Source of the DNA: Exophiala sp. HKRS030
Taxonomy: Eukaryota; Ascomycota; Eurotiomycetes; Chaetothyriales; Herpotrichiellaceae
Assembly: GCA_023897205.1 (NCBI GenBank)
Contig: JAHWDD010000003.1
Span: 7,629,665-7,693,664 of the forward strand
Length of the DNA stretch: 64,000 nucleotides
Reading direction: 5' to 3'
The position numbers and the translations under genes were made by a program. A model generated the notes under the pieces. That model was not told the origin of the DNA. It did no database searches and saw only the letters and a list, made by a program, of their open reading frames with translations. Positions 44,432 to 55,773 of the stretch are shown here, one piece after another; within the stretch, counting starts at the first letter, position 1; every line of letters begins with the position of its first letter.

Positions 44432-46119
44432 CTTGGATTACTCTTTCTCCGAAGGCAATATTCTTGATTTCTCTCGAGATTCACACAAACACGACCGTCA
44501 AAAGCCCAATCAATCCTTTTCTCAGACGGTGACCTTCGCATTTAGCGACATGGATCAATGAAAAGACGACCACTTGACACGGCATGAAAGTAGCAACAAC
44601 GAAAAGAGCAGGGCCGACATTGAAACCGAGTAGTTGAACCAGACCACATCACACGTAGCGACTCCGGGGCCATCTAGCAATATACCGCACCACAGTCTTC
44701 GCATGGACCTGAGCTATGGCCAAGTAGAGGGCAAGGAGACTTTGCAGAACCACTCCATCCACGAATCCGCCCACGCTCGGACGCCTCCAAAATGGGATTT
44801 GGGATTCAGCTCTGCTGATGAAAAAGGTCGCCTCGCCTTGGTCACCGCATCGACTGCTTCCGGCAAGTTCCCATAGCTCTTGAGACTATTTATGCCTTCC
44901 CGAACCTGAGTGTTGGGATACTCTTTTCGTGACTTCCCCTGACTATCCCGCCGCGCACTGACCAAGAGTCCCGATTTTCTGACCATTCTCTTCTCCTCCC
45001 CTCCCCTCCTCCTCCCCCTCCTCCTTCTCCTGAACCACCACTCCGAACCCGATCTCCTCGGTCTAGAATAACAATACTCCGCCGGCGGTCGACCACAACA
45101 ACCCACCTTGTGCCAAAGAGCCACAACGCACGTCCCAGGCAGGGGAGGGGAGAAAGGCAAAGACGAGACACATGGCCCAAGCGTGCAAGCAGATATCGAA
45201 ACTCAAAAAAAGAAAGAAAACGGCTGCCTTCATTTTTTGGCGGTGTCAAAACCCGCAGATCACCGCGAGGCTCGGGCTGTTCTTCTCAGCCTTGGCTATT
45301 AAGCATTCCCCAGCAGCGCGGCCCCACGGTAACGACAAAGCTTGCCCAAAGAAACCGGTAAAAGGCGAATAAATATAGAGCTTACAGGGAGGAGAGTATG
45401 TGTGACAGAAAAGCCAGCTGGTTGCGAAAATACGTAGCTCTAGCCCAGGCCCTCCCATTAATCGACCGTTCGATCATCGATCATCGATCCCGTGCAGCTC
45501 GATATGTTCGATCCCCCTGTCACACATACTTCGTTCCGCTTACCTCTCTTCTTGACAATGACATTCGCCTTCGACGCCGAAAAGAGGAACAGACATCGTC
45601 AGCCACTTTCGTCATCACCAACGCATACCTGCTGGATGCACGAGGTCGAGTAGTTGGATTGATCCAATGATTCGACGGTTCTGAAGTCAATTGAGATGTC
45701 TATTCTAATACCTTGCTTCTGCCGTATGAAGAAATGATTCTATGATCACAGTATACTAGACTCCAAGCGAGCGGGATTAGGAGTCCAAATTCGTGCAGAG
45801 GTTGGCATTGCCCAAGCAAGTATTCAGTTGCACTTCCGTGTCCACCTCGCAGGACCAACTGTGGACGATGAATAAATATGCTTCGCTTCAGTCACAGCGA
45901 TTCTTTGTGCATCGACAGAATCTTTGATACGTCTTGTCAAATTCCATGCCTTTGCTAGTTACATGGGCAACGTAGACAATCAGATCTAAATTATAATGAC
46001 CATGTTTACGACAAGTAATTTGGTGGCTAAGGGGACCATCCTGAAAGAAAGTACAGATCATAGTCGTACACATACTGTAGTGCCATGCCACAGAGGGATA
46101 ACCAAATCCCCGACCTACA
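44432..46119. other. 1.7 kb gap between rhodopsin-like and p150Glued genes
   Basis: Holds the upstream region of the rhodopsin-like gene and the 3' flank of the dynactin gene. Open frames (44634-44876, 44714-45160, 45108-45372, 45398-45670) overlap on both strands and show no family. A pure pyrimidine tract lies at 44986-45031. Confidence 0.4.
44986..45031 (+). repeat. 46-base polypyrimidine tract
   Basis: Uninterrupted C/T run (TCCTCCCC-type units) followed by a purine. Such mirror-like tracts can form triplex structures or act as promoter elements; here it lies about 550 bases upstream of the rhodopsin-like start. Confidence 0.7.
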
Positions 46120-49100
46120 CTATCTCACAATTCCTATACCATCGACAACGCTTGAAACATTGTCCAGGTCCAGTATTTGCTCATCCAGGACAAATGGCTT
46201 CTTGTTTCCAACGGTATAAAACCCATCGCTAGAACGCAAGCGCTCGACATCACCGACATGTCTTCGTCGGACCGTCGACTTGAGAAACCTGGCCTTCTTG
46301 ACCAGGTCGAGTTTTGACTCGTTCCATCGCTCGAGCTCTTCTTTGTGCTGGAGGACCTTGTAGAGCGTCGTGTCGGTCTCAGGACGCCAAGATGATTTCT
46401 TTCCGTTGTCTTGGGATGTAGGTATTAGCCTAGGCTTTAATTTGACGGGCTTTGAACTCTTGGCAAGGAGCATAAGATCCGTGAAAACATCCTTGGATTC
46501 AGCTTGGAGTTGTTGAACTTGTGTAGTCTTGGCCATAATGGACTGTTTGAGGAGATTGGGGCTTAGCCATGAATGTATGCCTACATCCACACCGAAGTCA
46601 GTGACCGGGATCCGGAGACTGTGGTTTTCTTGTTTCAGGAATCGGATTGCTGCCTGTAGGGTTGTGACTTCTTCTCTCAGTAAGTCTGCCTCTGCTTTGA
46701 TTCGTAACGAAATAGATTCGTCTACAACACCGCTTGTGGTGCCTTGGCCGTGCGCAATCTTGTCTAGTTTCAGAGCTTCGAGTTCTGCTTTCTGCACCTC
46801 TTGTGTGGTGGATAATGCTTGGTACTCCGCTTGAAGGCGTTGCAGATTGTCGAGTGCGTTGTTCTTTTCAGCTTGCAAGTTTTCGATTTCCGTCCGCATA
46901 GCTTTAACACCGTCGTCTCTAGCCTTTGTCTCTTTGGCCCTTGACTCGAGGAGCTCGATCTTCACTTGTCGTTCTTCGAGCTGTCTGTCTCGTTCAGCAA
47001 TGCGAACTGTTTGTTCTTGGATTTTCTGCTTCATTCGTGTCAGTTCGTCTTGAAGGTCTTGCGACAAGACTTTTTGATTTTTAATTTCTTTGGCTCGGAC
47101 AGTCCATGGAGCAGGGGACGTCTCGAATTCGAATGCGCTGCTGATGTCGCCCGATTTGTTGTTCAAATCGTCGACCTTGTTCTGCAGGGACTGAAGTGGT
47201 TTAGCCAAGATACTAAAGACGTCTTCAAGATTCGAGGCCTGTTCCTGATTTTCACCTTGCTGCAATGAAGCTGCTGCTGTCATTATGTCAATGATGCTTG
47301 AATAAGTCGGAGGGCTATCTCTATCGGGTTTATTCAGGTCATCGACGACGGCTTGGCAGAGACCTCGAATGGTTTCGGCAAGTGTTCGGGAAATTTGCTC
47401 TGCTTCTTCGAATAGACTCCAAGTGACCTCCCCGGGACACATTGACCTAACCCGGAGTTCAGTAAGTGACTGAACAATCTTGCTTGAGATGTATTTTATT
47501 GTTCGAGCTTTGATGGCGAATTGGTCCATTTTCTTGTCGAACATGAAAGAGCTGTTGTCCTCATCTGTGGGTGGCCCTAACTTGGTTTGTACCATCTTCA
47601 ACAACAAATGAATTTGAGTTGCAAAATGATCAGCATGAGTTTCAATCATAGAAGTCGACGCCAAAAGGTCGGTTGCCTTGGTCCCTTGATTTTCAACAAT
47701 GAGCTTCTCTGCCATATCTGTTAAGATATCGGCCATACGCTGAAGATGTTCTGGCCCGTCGTGACCGAGTTCATCTCTGCGCAAAGCTTCCACCCAGATT
47801 GTGACTGCTTGTTCAACTGGCTGTAACTCGAATGGAGCGCCACCAAAAGTCATGAAAGATGATGACGAACAGGACGACATGTATTGGACAAACTTATCAC
47901 AAAGATGTGCAATATGATTCATCCTCTCCATCACTGCGAAGATTGATGAAGGGTCATCTTGTGCAAAGTCTGGCCTGTCTCGCATCTTCTCAGTCAGGAT
48001 ATTCTTGCTCAGAAGTGCCTTCGCTTTGATTCTCATAAAACACAAAAGCCCGATGATCGGTTGCTTATCCGCATCGAACGTGTCGGGAACAAACAATTGA
48101 ACGATCTCCAGATGTAGGCTAGCCTGCTCCGCGCGCATCTTGCCCAATTCCACGTCAATGGCCTTGACTTGGGTCTTTGCTGCAGAGCTTTGTAGTCTCA
48201 GATTGAGGTCCATCATCGCTCGTGATTTACTGCTCATCTCATGAGCTTCGAGCTCGGTCATGTCCCTTGAGCGACGCAATTCGTCGATATCATTCTGCAG
48301 GACTTGTACGACATCTCTAAACTTGTTCAGAGTATATTCGAGATCTTCGACCACCTTTTGTCGTTCCTGTGACTGGCGCTCCCGCTCATTAAGGAGAGCT
48401 TCGGTTTCGTCAAGCTGGTGATGTAGTCGCTTTTCTTCCTCGACATGGAAAGCTTCAAGCTCGTCTGTGACCTGTAGATGCTCCTCGTAGTCTTGTATCT
48501 GCCGCTTTAAGCTCTCGATCACTTTCAGACCGTGGTCTCTTTCGGCTGCCAAGGTCTCTACAATCTCGTCGTTGGATTCAGCCACATCCAGTTGCTCCCT
48601 TAGGTGTTGAATCGTGTCTTGTGCGCGTGAAAATTTCGCCGCAGTTTCTTCGAACTTCGATGCCATCTGTTGTTTCTCATCTAGCGATTCCTGTAATTCT
48701 TTGTTCTCAGCTTTCAGATCAGCCTCACGTTCTTGAGAGACATCCCTCAGCAAGATTAAAGCATGCCGCAGCCTGTCAATCTCCTGGTTCAGGTGAAGTA
48801 CCCCAGATCCAGCTCGTTCCTCAGGAGTCATGACGGAAGCGAGTTCGAGCTTCTCTTCCCTCAAGATCTCAGCCTCAAGCTCAAGCTCTTCACATTTTAG
48901 CTTCAATGCCTCTAATTCTGCTTCAAATATGTCCGCACGCTCTTCAGCCAATTCTTTGTCGAGTGTTGCCAGCTCGAGCTCAGACTCCTGCTCGGCACTT
49001 CGTTCGGGCACACTCTGAACACGGCTTTCGGCCTCTTCGTACTTCGCTTTTAACTCCGTTATTTCTTGCTGATTCGTCTTCAACTTCTTTTGTAGAGTCT

Positions 49101-50204
49101 GGATGATGCCTTCGTAGCGTGAGCTTTGGGTCCGAAGACTCTGCACCTCGTCAAGTTGTGTGCTGTCCTCCTGTCTTTGTTTCTGTAAAGACCGAATCTT
49201 GGTCTCTAGTTGCTTGATAACATGGGCCTGCCGCGCACGCTCCTCATGGCCAGCATTTGCGGTATCCTGGGTCAACGTGTTCTGCCGCGATCGAGCAGAC
49301 AATGACTGGGTCTCCTCATGTGATGATGACGTTTTTGGTTGTTGAAAGGGAATTTCGTCATGTGAAACGTCCTGGAAGTCATGATCTTCTTCCTGAGCAG
49401 GCGGTGATGGTAAGTCCGCCCTAATATCCTCCTCTTTTTCGTTCTTGACTGGCCGGCTGCCGCCCCTGGCTGAGACTGACAGCCTTGGACCTGCCAGAGC
49501 TTGCCGCGAGGGGATAGGACCGGGTTTGCTGGTGGGCTTTATGGTCCCACCTACAGACGCTCTGTTCGAAGCTGTGGTACTAGGCTTTGCGGTCGCAGAT
49601 GGTGGGCCCATGAGTGACTTTCCATTGATACTGGTCCTAGACTTTGCACTTGTGTCCGAGGTTCTTGCGGTCGTGGCCGGAGTTCCAGTTCGAGGGGTCG
49701 AGGTAGCAGAGCTGATAGAAGGCGGTGCCTGTTTAGTGGGAGACTTCGTAGGAGACTTTATGATAGCGTCAGCAAGAAACATAGTCGTATTACTCCGATA
49801 CGCACCCTTAACGACAGCCTTGACCCAACAGTACTCGTCGAACCACCGCCCATAAGACTCTGTCTCTTTTTCGCCACATCAGTCGTAATACCACTAGAAG
49901 GTCGAGGCTTCGACAGTGATCCATTGGTAGCTGCAACAGTGGGTTTCGCTAGCTGAGGTTGTGGTTGTGGTTGCTTGACGATCCGCACTGCAGACTCCTT
50001 GCGAACAAAGATTCCGTACCCAGGAGGGCATTCGAAGTATCGTTCACCCTTAACTGACCCATCATTTTTGCCAGTGTTGTCTGCCAACTCAAGTCCTAAC
50101 CATTCTCCTGCGGCTATGTGCAGTGACCCAATATATCGAATGGTACCCACTCTTTTATCTTGGGTTTCTATTGTCTGCCCAATCTTGAAGGCGAGATCGG
50201 GCAT
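46120..50204 (-). CDS. NIP100: Dynactin large subunit p150Glued
   Basis: Cargo- and microtubule-binding arm of dynactin, the activator of cytoplasmic dynein (Neurospora ro-3, yeast Nip100). Exons 49806-50204 and 46120-49755 with a 50-nt intron (GTGCGT donor, CTGAC branch, ATAAAG acceptor); 1344 aa. The CAP-Gly domain (about residues 5-75) is complete, with WLGLELADNTGKNDGSVKGE and YFECPPGYGIFVR; GKNDG binds EB1 and tubulin tails. A Ser/Pro/Arg basic region follows (about 80-250), then the long CC1 coiled coil that contacts dynein intermediate chain (about 280-640), the dynein-associated region (about 640-960) and a second coiled coil (about 970-1220). A GGGG run at 49694-49697 is intact here, unlike other genes in the window. 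No frame break. Confidence 0.95.
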
Positions 50205-51122
50205 TGTTGGATGCGTTGAGAGTGGTATGTGGGATCATGACAGATGACGGAAGAGGCTCATGGTAGTGCGTAGAACGATCCGATTTCGAGGGCATTGGAC
50301 ATCTGCTCGCACGTGTGTTGTTGGATCTAGAGGTCGAGGGATGACATTGTTGTTTGATCCTTGAACTGAATTGCTGGGCAAATCCGCAAGCAGACCAACT
50401 CTCAAACTACGCGACTCGCGACTACCGAAATGACACTAACTATATGAGGTTAGCATTCGGAGGTTTAATCCCACTACGAGCGAAACCACCATCACCTCTG
50501 CATACTACGAAGAAGGTACCCACACACGCCGCCACGCGACGCAATCATTTTTTGACAGGAGTTCGGAGCAGATGTTGCTGGGATTGTTGGTGGCTCTCTA
50601 TGCAACCCACAAGTCCTTCCCGTGGCGTCTGCACGGATTATCACAGCGTGTTCTGCTTCCTGGTTCTGACAATAAATATGCATTTCTCTAGATATCATCC
50701 TGAGGTTGGGGTATAGTTTACTCTTGCAATCAAACCATTCACAACAAAACGGCATCGCTTTTTTCCAGGGCAGGGTATAACAAGGAAATACAACAGCCGC
50801 CTGCGTCAGAGCGTGTCGGGTATCTTCCAAAATAAGAAACATATAATCAATGTAAAAGAATGTCGTACAGTGCGTTTCATTCGTCCTTCAAATGTTCAAA
50901 ACCGCATTTCCCAAAATGGCGGAACAGCCAACATCATCGTGGCTTGAAATCTGCCACCTGAGAAAGCAGCCCATCTCTGCTTCATGTCCCCAATCTCTTT
51001 GCTTTTCGGTTTCTGCATCAAAGGGGTATCTCGCTTGACATAAGAACATATAATCATGGGTTCTGTATTGATATCGGGGTATCGTTGTTCGTTTTCAAAC
51101 TCGAAATGACTTCAACAAAAGT
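50205..51122. other. Gap: p150Glued upstream and KH-protein 3' flank
   Basis: About 920 bases between two minus-strand genes. The frames at 50354-50842 overlap on both strands without family resemblance. Presumed promoter and 3' UTR. Confidence 0.45.
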
Positions 51123-54100
51123 CTATCGTAAGGGAAGATTCAAATTGTTACCAGATCCGGTTGTGTTGTTGTGGACTTGCGCGTAATGGAGAGGCCCAAT
51201 CGGGCCTGGGTAGGAAGAGAAGGAGTGCGAGGTAGGTGGCCTGCCCGAATCAAAACTCGCTCGAGGTTCATGCTTTGGTGTTTTATCGCCAGGGGTGTTG
51301 TTGACATTGCTGCCAAAGGGTAGCTTGTCAGCGTGAAATCGTGATGGCCAGCCACCGCTTGTTGAGGAGAGTGCGGTCTCTTCTTCCGGTAGATTTACTC
51401 CGCTGTCGTTCCAGAAATTGCGGTAGCCACTTTCCCGGCTTTCCATACTGATCAGCGATGCCTTGCTTGCATTTGAGGATGCATGCTTGAAGAATGTGCC
51501 AGGGGAATTGTTTTGGTTCTTGCGGCTCATGAAGGAAGAGAAAGACGAGATGCTCCCTGGTTTGCGCAAGCGATCGAAAAGCGATGCCCTTTCCGAAACA
51601 GGAGTGCTCTCACCATCGACGAAACTATTCCGCGTTGGGGAATCTGAGTGAAGCGAGTGGGCATTCTGCAATAGCTTAGAGTCGAAGAAAGGTAATGAGT
51701 CCTCAAACGAATCTGATTTTGGTCGTGGGATGGCCCTTTTACCGTCGTCGCATCGAGTCCAAGAGGCACAAGCTGGGATATGAGGTAATCGATAGCATCT
51801 TTCAACCCGCCTGCATTATTCCGTGTGTAGGTTAGAACAAGTCGTCCCTCTGAGGGTCCCACGATACGCTCCAATGAAGTGGTAGCTGACTTGGGCAGAC
51901 TGCTTAGCTGTGGGTTGGCATGTACATCCACCTCGTACTGGTTTCTCAGCTTTTGGCGGAAATCGTTGAAAACCTCTGTGTTACTGAAGAAAGACTCCAG
52001 TTCATCCGATTTTTGAAATGCAATCTCATGACTCTCAGGAACCATTCCAAGGAAGGCGTCTACCGCTTGAGGAACTTGATATTCAGGCCCAGAGATGGTG
52101 ACAATGTCACTAGCCTGCTCTGTGTTTGGGAAGTCAATCTTGCAGTTCCATTTCTTTTCCAAGTCTTCAATGTCGGAGAGTCGAGAGATCAACTCTCTAT
52201 GGTAGAGCCGATTGATCACCACGGTTTCTGAGACAAATTCGGCGTCCTAGATGGAGAAGTTCGTTTAGAATAGAGACACAACAATTGGGGGATCAGGGTT
52301 CCTCACAGCTTTTTCCACCATGTCCATAATCTCTTGCTTCACCAGATCCAAGCTTTGTGCATTGCGCGCCGGTGTTCGACAGATGACATTGTCAACCTTA
52401 ATGTCGTCATCCTCTTTACCCATATTGCCACGGTCCATTGCATTAGAAAACTTGACAAACACTGAATACTTTTTCATGATACGTTGGATGTGTTGACCGC
52501 CAATGCCAATGATTCGCTTGTGATATTGGTCCGGTACGTGGAAGGAGATCGATGCTGGCATTTCCTGCTCCACCAGATCCAGGCCGTTTTTGGTTGCTTC
52601 ATACTGGTTGCCTACAACATCAATGTAGAAGTTATACTCATTGAAACCATCAAAGATGATTTGAACATTGCCTGTATGCCGGTGTCAGTTGTTTTATTCA
52701 CATCCAAGTTCAAAAGATCGTACTTTGACCCATGATCTTGTTGATCTTGCCATTTTTCTTGCCGCTGACGAACTCTTTGTGCTCATTTGCAAGCTCAATC
52801 TTGACCCGCATCTGGTAGGGCGTTTGCTTGACGAAGGGGATTTGGTTTATCACCATCATTGCAGCCTTGACGGCATCATCAGACCCGTTGATTGTGAACG
52901 TAAACTTCTCAAAACTAAGATCGGCGCCAGAATTGGTGCAAATGTCACTTAACATAATACGGATGTCATCCGGGGATGGAGCTCGAAGTGTTGGACCTTG
53001 ACTCGGGTCTGGCATAATAATCCACCACGACGCACTGAAAAACTGACCGGCCTAATGAACGATGTTAGTCCTGCGGAGCACGACATGGAGTGCACGGGTG
53101 TTAATACTAGAGCCATTATCTCCTTGACTGTCCTTTCCACATGCAGTACTTCGGTGCCTTGAACGCGAACAAGACCACGCTGACTACCGAGCTGCGGGAA
53201 CAGCACATGAGAGCCATTAGTCTCCATGACCTTTCGCACCTTATCCAACCTGTCAAGAATGATATTATCAATTTTACTTGGTGATACCATGACATCTTTG
53301 GTGTAAAGTTTGATCCCCATAACCAAATCTTTCAATTTTTGCTTTGCTTGATTGATTCGTTCTTGCGTCTCGCCAGTAATGAAGATCTCTTCAGCTGATC
53401 TTCGTGTGGCATGTGGTGGAACGTAGCCGAAGACGCCAGGGAATGGAGGTGGGAAATAGATTGCAGTCTTCGTGGCCGATTCAATTTGTTTGATATTCTT
53501 GCCAGTGCGGCCGGATACCAGAGTGTGCATTGTGACTTCTAGCCTCACCATATCGATTTTGTGTTTTAGCTACATCGAGTCAGCTTTGGGCATCGAGCGA
53601 AGCTATGGTAATAAGGCATCTTACTATTTGGTCAATCATCATCAGAGCACGAGTTTTGGCATGTTCGACACTTTCCATGTCCCGAAGATGTGCACTCGGA
53701 AACGTAGGTCCAGACCATTATCGATTCCATTACTGTGAGAGACAGTAGAGGACGACGGGTCTGTATTGCGGGGCTTGAGAAGGAAGATATCTGTACCCGT
53801 GTACTTGGCACACAAATCAATGTGATCAAGAACGCTGGACCGGATGCCCGTCTCAGCTCCATCGAGTATCAGGTCCGGATCTATATCCACAATAGCAGAG
53901 CGCTGATCCCCATTAGTGGCAAGTCAGGTTCGAGTCTGCGGAACTCACCATCATGATCGGAGTTTCATTGAGGACTTTGGCCCTCATCTTATTGACTAGT
54001 TCGCCGTCGCCAGAGATGCAGACGTTGGTGACGAGACCTTGGGACTTTCTGTGCATGGCAGGTCCAGCCTTAGGTTCGGACGAGGTAACCGTGGCACGTA

Positions 54101-54482
54101 TATGGCCTCCGCTCTGATCACTAATAAAGGTACATAGCGATCGAAGTCTCTCTTCATTTTGGACATGTACAGGAAGCTTATGGATTGGCGTGTCTGCTTC
54201 GGTTCCTTCGGGAAATGTCCACCGTTGAAGAGCACCAGGACTCGAGTGTAGAACTTCGTCGGGGTCAGGTCCAAGGAGATTGGAAGCGAAGGGCACATTG
54301 AAAGAAAGGTTGACCGGAGATGAATCAGAGGACTGGGGGGCTATAGCAGGCGAGCCATGAGGACGCCTCAATGGTTGCTGCGTCGGCATGTCTTGATTAA
54401 ATCTCGACATGCCGAACGCTGCTGGAGTCATCCGTTCCCAGCCATGACGGGCTTGGCCGGTGAAGTTGCTGATTTTGTGCAT
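51123..54482 (-). CDS. Multi-KH-domain RNA-binding protein, YLL032C type (two apparent frameshifts)
   Basis: Large fungal KH-repeat protein, predicted cytoplasmic and mRNA-binding, related to yeast YLL032C; the function is not established. Six exons: 53949-54482, 53625-53902, 53108-53569, 52724-53051, 52307-52671 and 51123-52246, with introns of 46, 55, 56, 52 and 60 nt. It begins MHKISNFTGQARHGWERMTP. KH-like units include TLVSGRTGKNIKQIES with the GxxG loop GRTGKN, FVSGKKNGKINKIMGQS (GKKNGK) and KRIIGIGGQHIQRIMKKYSV (GIGG, the best conserved). The tail is Ser-rich (RKPGSISSFSSFMSR, GTFFKHASSNASKASLISME). Frame breaks at 53681-53683 and 51734-51736 (CCC, plus strand); one base each gives IFGDMESVEHAKTRA and VKGAIPRPKSDSFED and a full length of 1030 aa. 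Confidence 0.93.
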
Positions 54483-55773
54483 CTTCAACAGGGACGACTC
54501 CCCAGGTCATCGACGTCTGAAAGAGGGAGGATTCGACGGGAGAATAAGGCTAGGGGAGGAGCATCGAGGGTGACGGCGAGCTGAAGCAAAGGAATCAAGT
54601 CTATCAACGACGAGAGACACACAGCTGAGCGGCTTGGAGGAATAGGCGGGCGAGGGTTGAAAGATCCTCGGGATAGACAGAAGTGAGCGAAGGAGTTCAG
54701 ACGATGTAAACTAGGTAAGGCGTAGACAGTGCGAGTAAGTTAGGGCGACGTGCGGTGTTGGTGGTGGTGTGCCAGAGGCAGCGAAGTCTGGAGTCAAGTG
54801 GAGTGGCACAAGTGGTCAGTAGTGGTCAGTGGTCACGGTCTGGACGGAGTTTGGACGCCAGTCGAAGGACTTGGTCTGGTGGATTTGATGATGATGATCC
54901 CTGGTGAGGAGTGCGGAATACTTACTGTGTAGTGTGCGTACTCCGTAGTTAGCACCTTCTTAGTATTGGTGTTACCCTAACTAAGGTGCCTAAAAAAGCG
55001 TCTGAGGGCCACCTAAGGGCTCAGCACACCGCAAGCCCCCTCGACCTTTGGCCCCACGGTTGAGGGGCATGCCTGTCGTGGCCTGTCTGCCACTGCTAGT
55101 CACTATTGTCCCACTACGGATCATTGCCAACTCCAACTATATTCATGGCTGCAGCTGGTTTCTGCACGCTAGATCCCTGCTTTTTCGGTTTTGATAGCTC
55201 TGAAATCTTGGTCATTGACCACTGTCGTCCAATCTGACTGAATAGGCACCTAAAGTCCCTGAGTTAGTTAAGTGGCAGGTGGGTGATTAGTTCACTCAGG
55301 TCAGAGAGAATTTGGAGCGTACATTCTTAGCTGGTCTATACGCGGCTGCGGCGCAGCACTTCGGTCACAGGCTCCGCACTTCCAATAATGCCGGACGTAG
55401 TTCCGTGGATGTCCTCACACCAACCAGAAGACAGCAAAGACTGCAGAACCTGCGGCTCCATCCAAACATTGGCAGGCAGGTTTTCTTACGACACTCAAAT
55501 TTTGGTGTTTCCTGGGCATATCGACGTTGGCTATCGCGAAAGGCCTCGCTCTTGCAGCCAATCTGCGGCCATACTAGACGTACACCAAGTATACAATGCT
55601 CGGATGACACATACTGGTGCATTAATGAGTTCAGGGAGTACATAGTGGATATTATAGCATTCAGCGCGTGTCCTCCTGTGGCAAAGGTGGTGCTCTAAAG
55701 TCCCTGTGCTCAAAAGAAAAAGTACCTACGAAACTTAACTATGGGAACAATTCTCTCTTGGGTTCAGCCACGC
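54483..55773. other. 1.3 kb gap: KH-protein upstream and Atos 3' flank
   Basis: The first 500 bases are the KH gene's upstream region (G/A-rich). Around 54935-55290 lies a patch of TTAG/CCTAA words including an imperfect inverted repeat (54949-54993). The 128-codon plus frame at 55312-55698 overlaps antisense frames and is not supported. Confidence 0.4.
54949..54993. repeat. Imperfect inverted repeat TTAGCACCTT ... AAGGTGCCTAA
   Basis: Arms at 54949-54958 and 54983-54993 pair over ten bases with one bulged C, with a 24-base loop. It sits directly after the 9-mer TACTCCGTA (54939-54947). No target-site duplication could be confirmed; it could be the remnant of a small element. Confidence 0.5.

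Noticed and set aside
44714..45160. 148-codon minus-strand frame
   Set aside because: Much of it is Arg/Gly translated from the pyrimidine tract; no domain seen.
55312..55698. 128-codon plus-strand frame
   Set aside because: Overlaps several antisense frames and has no recognisable motif.
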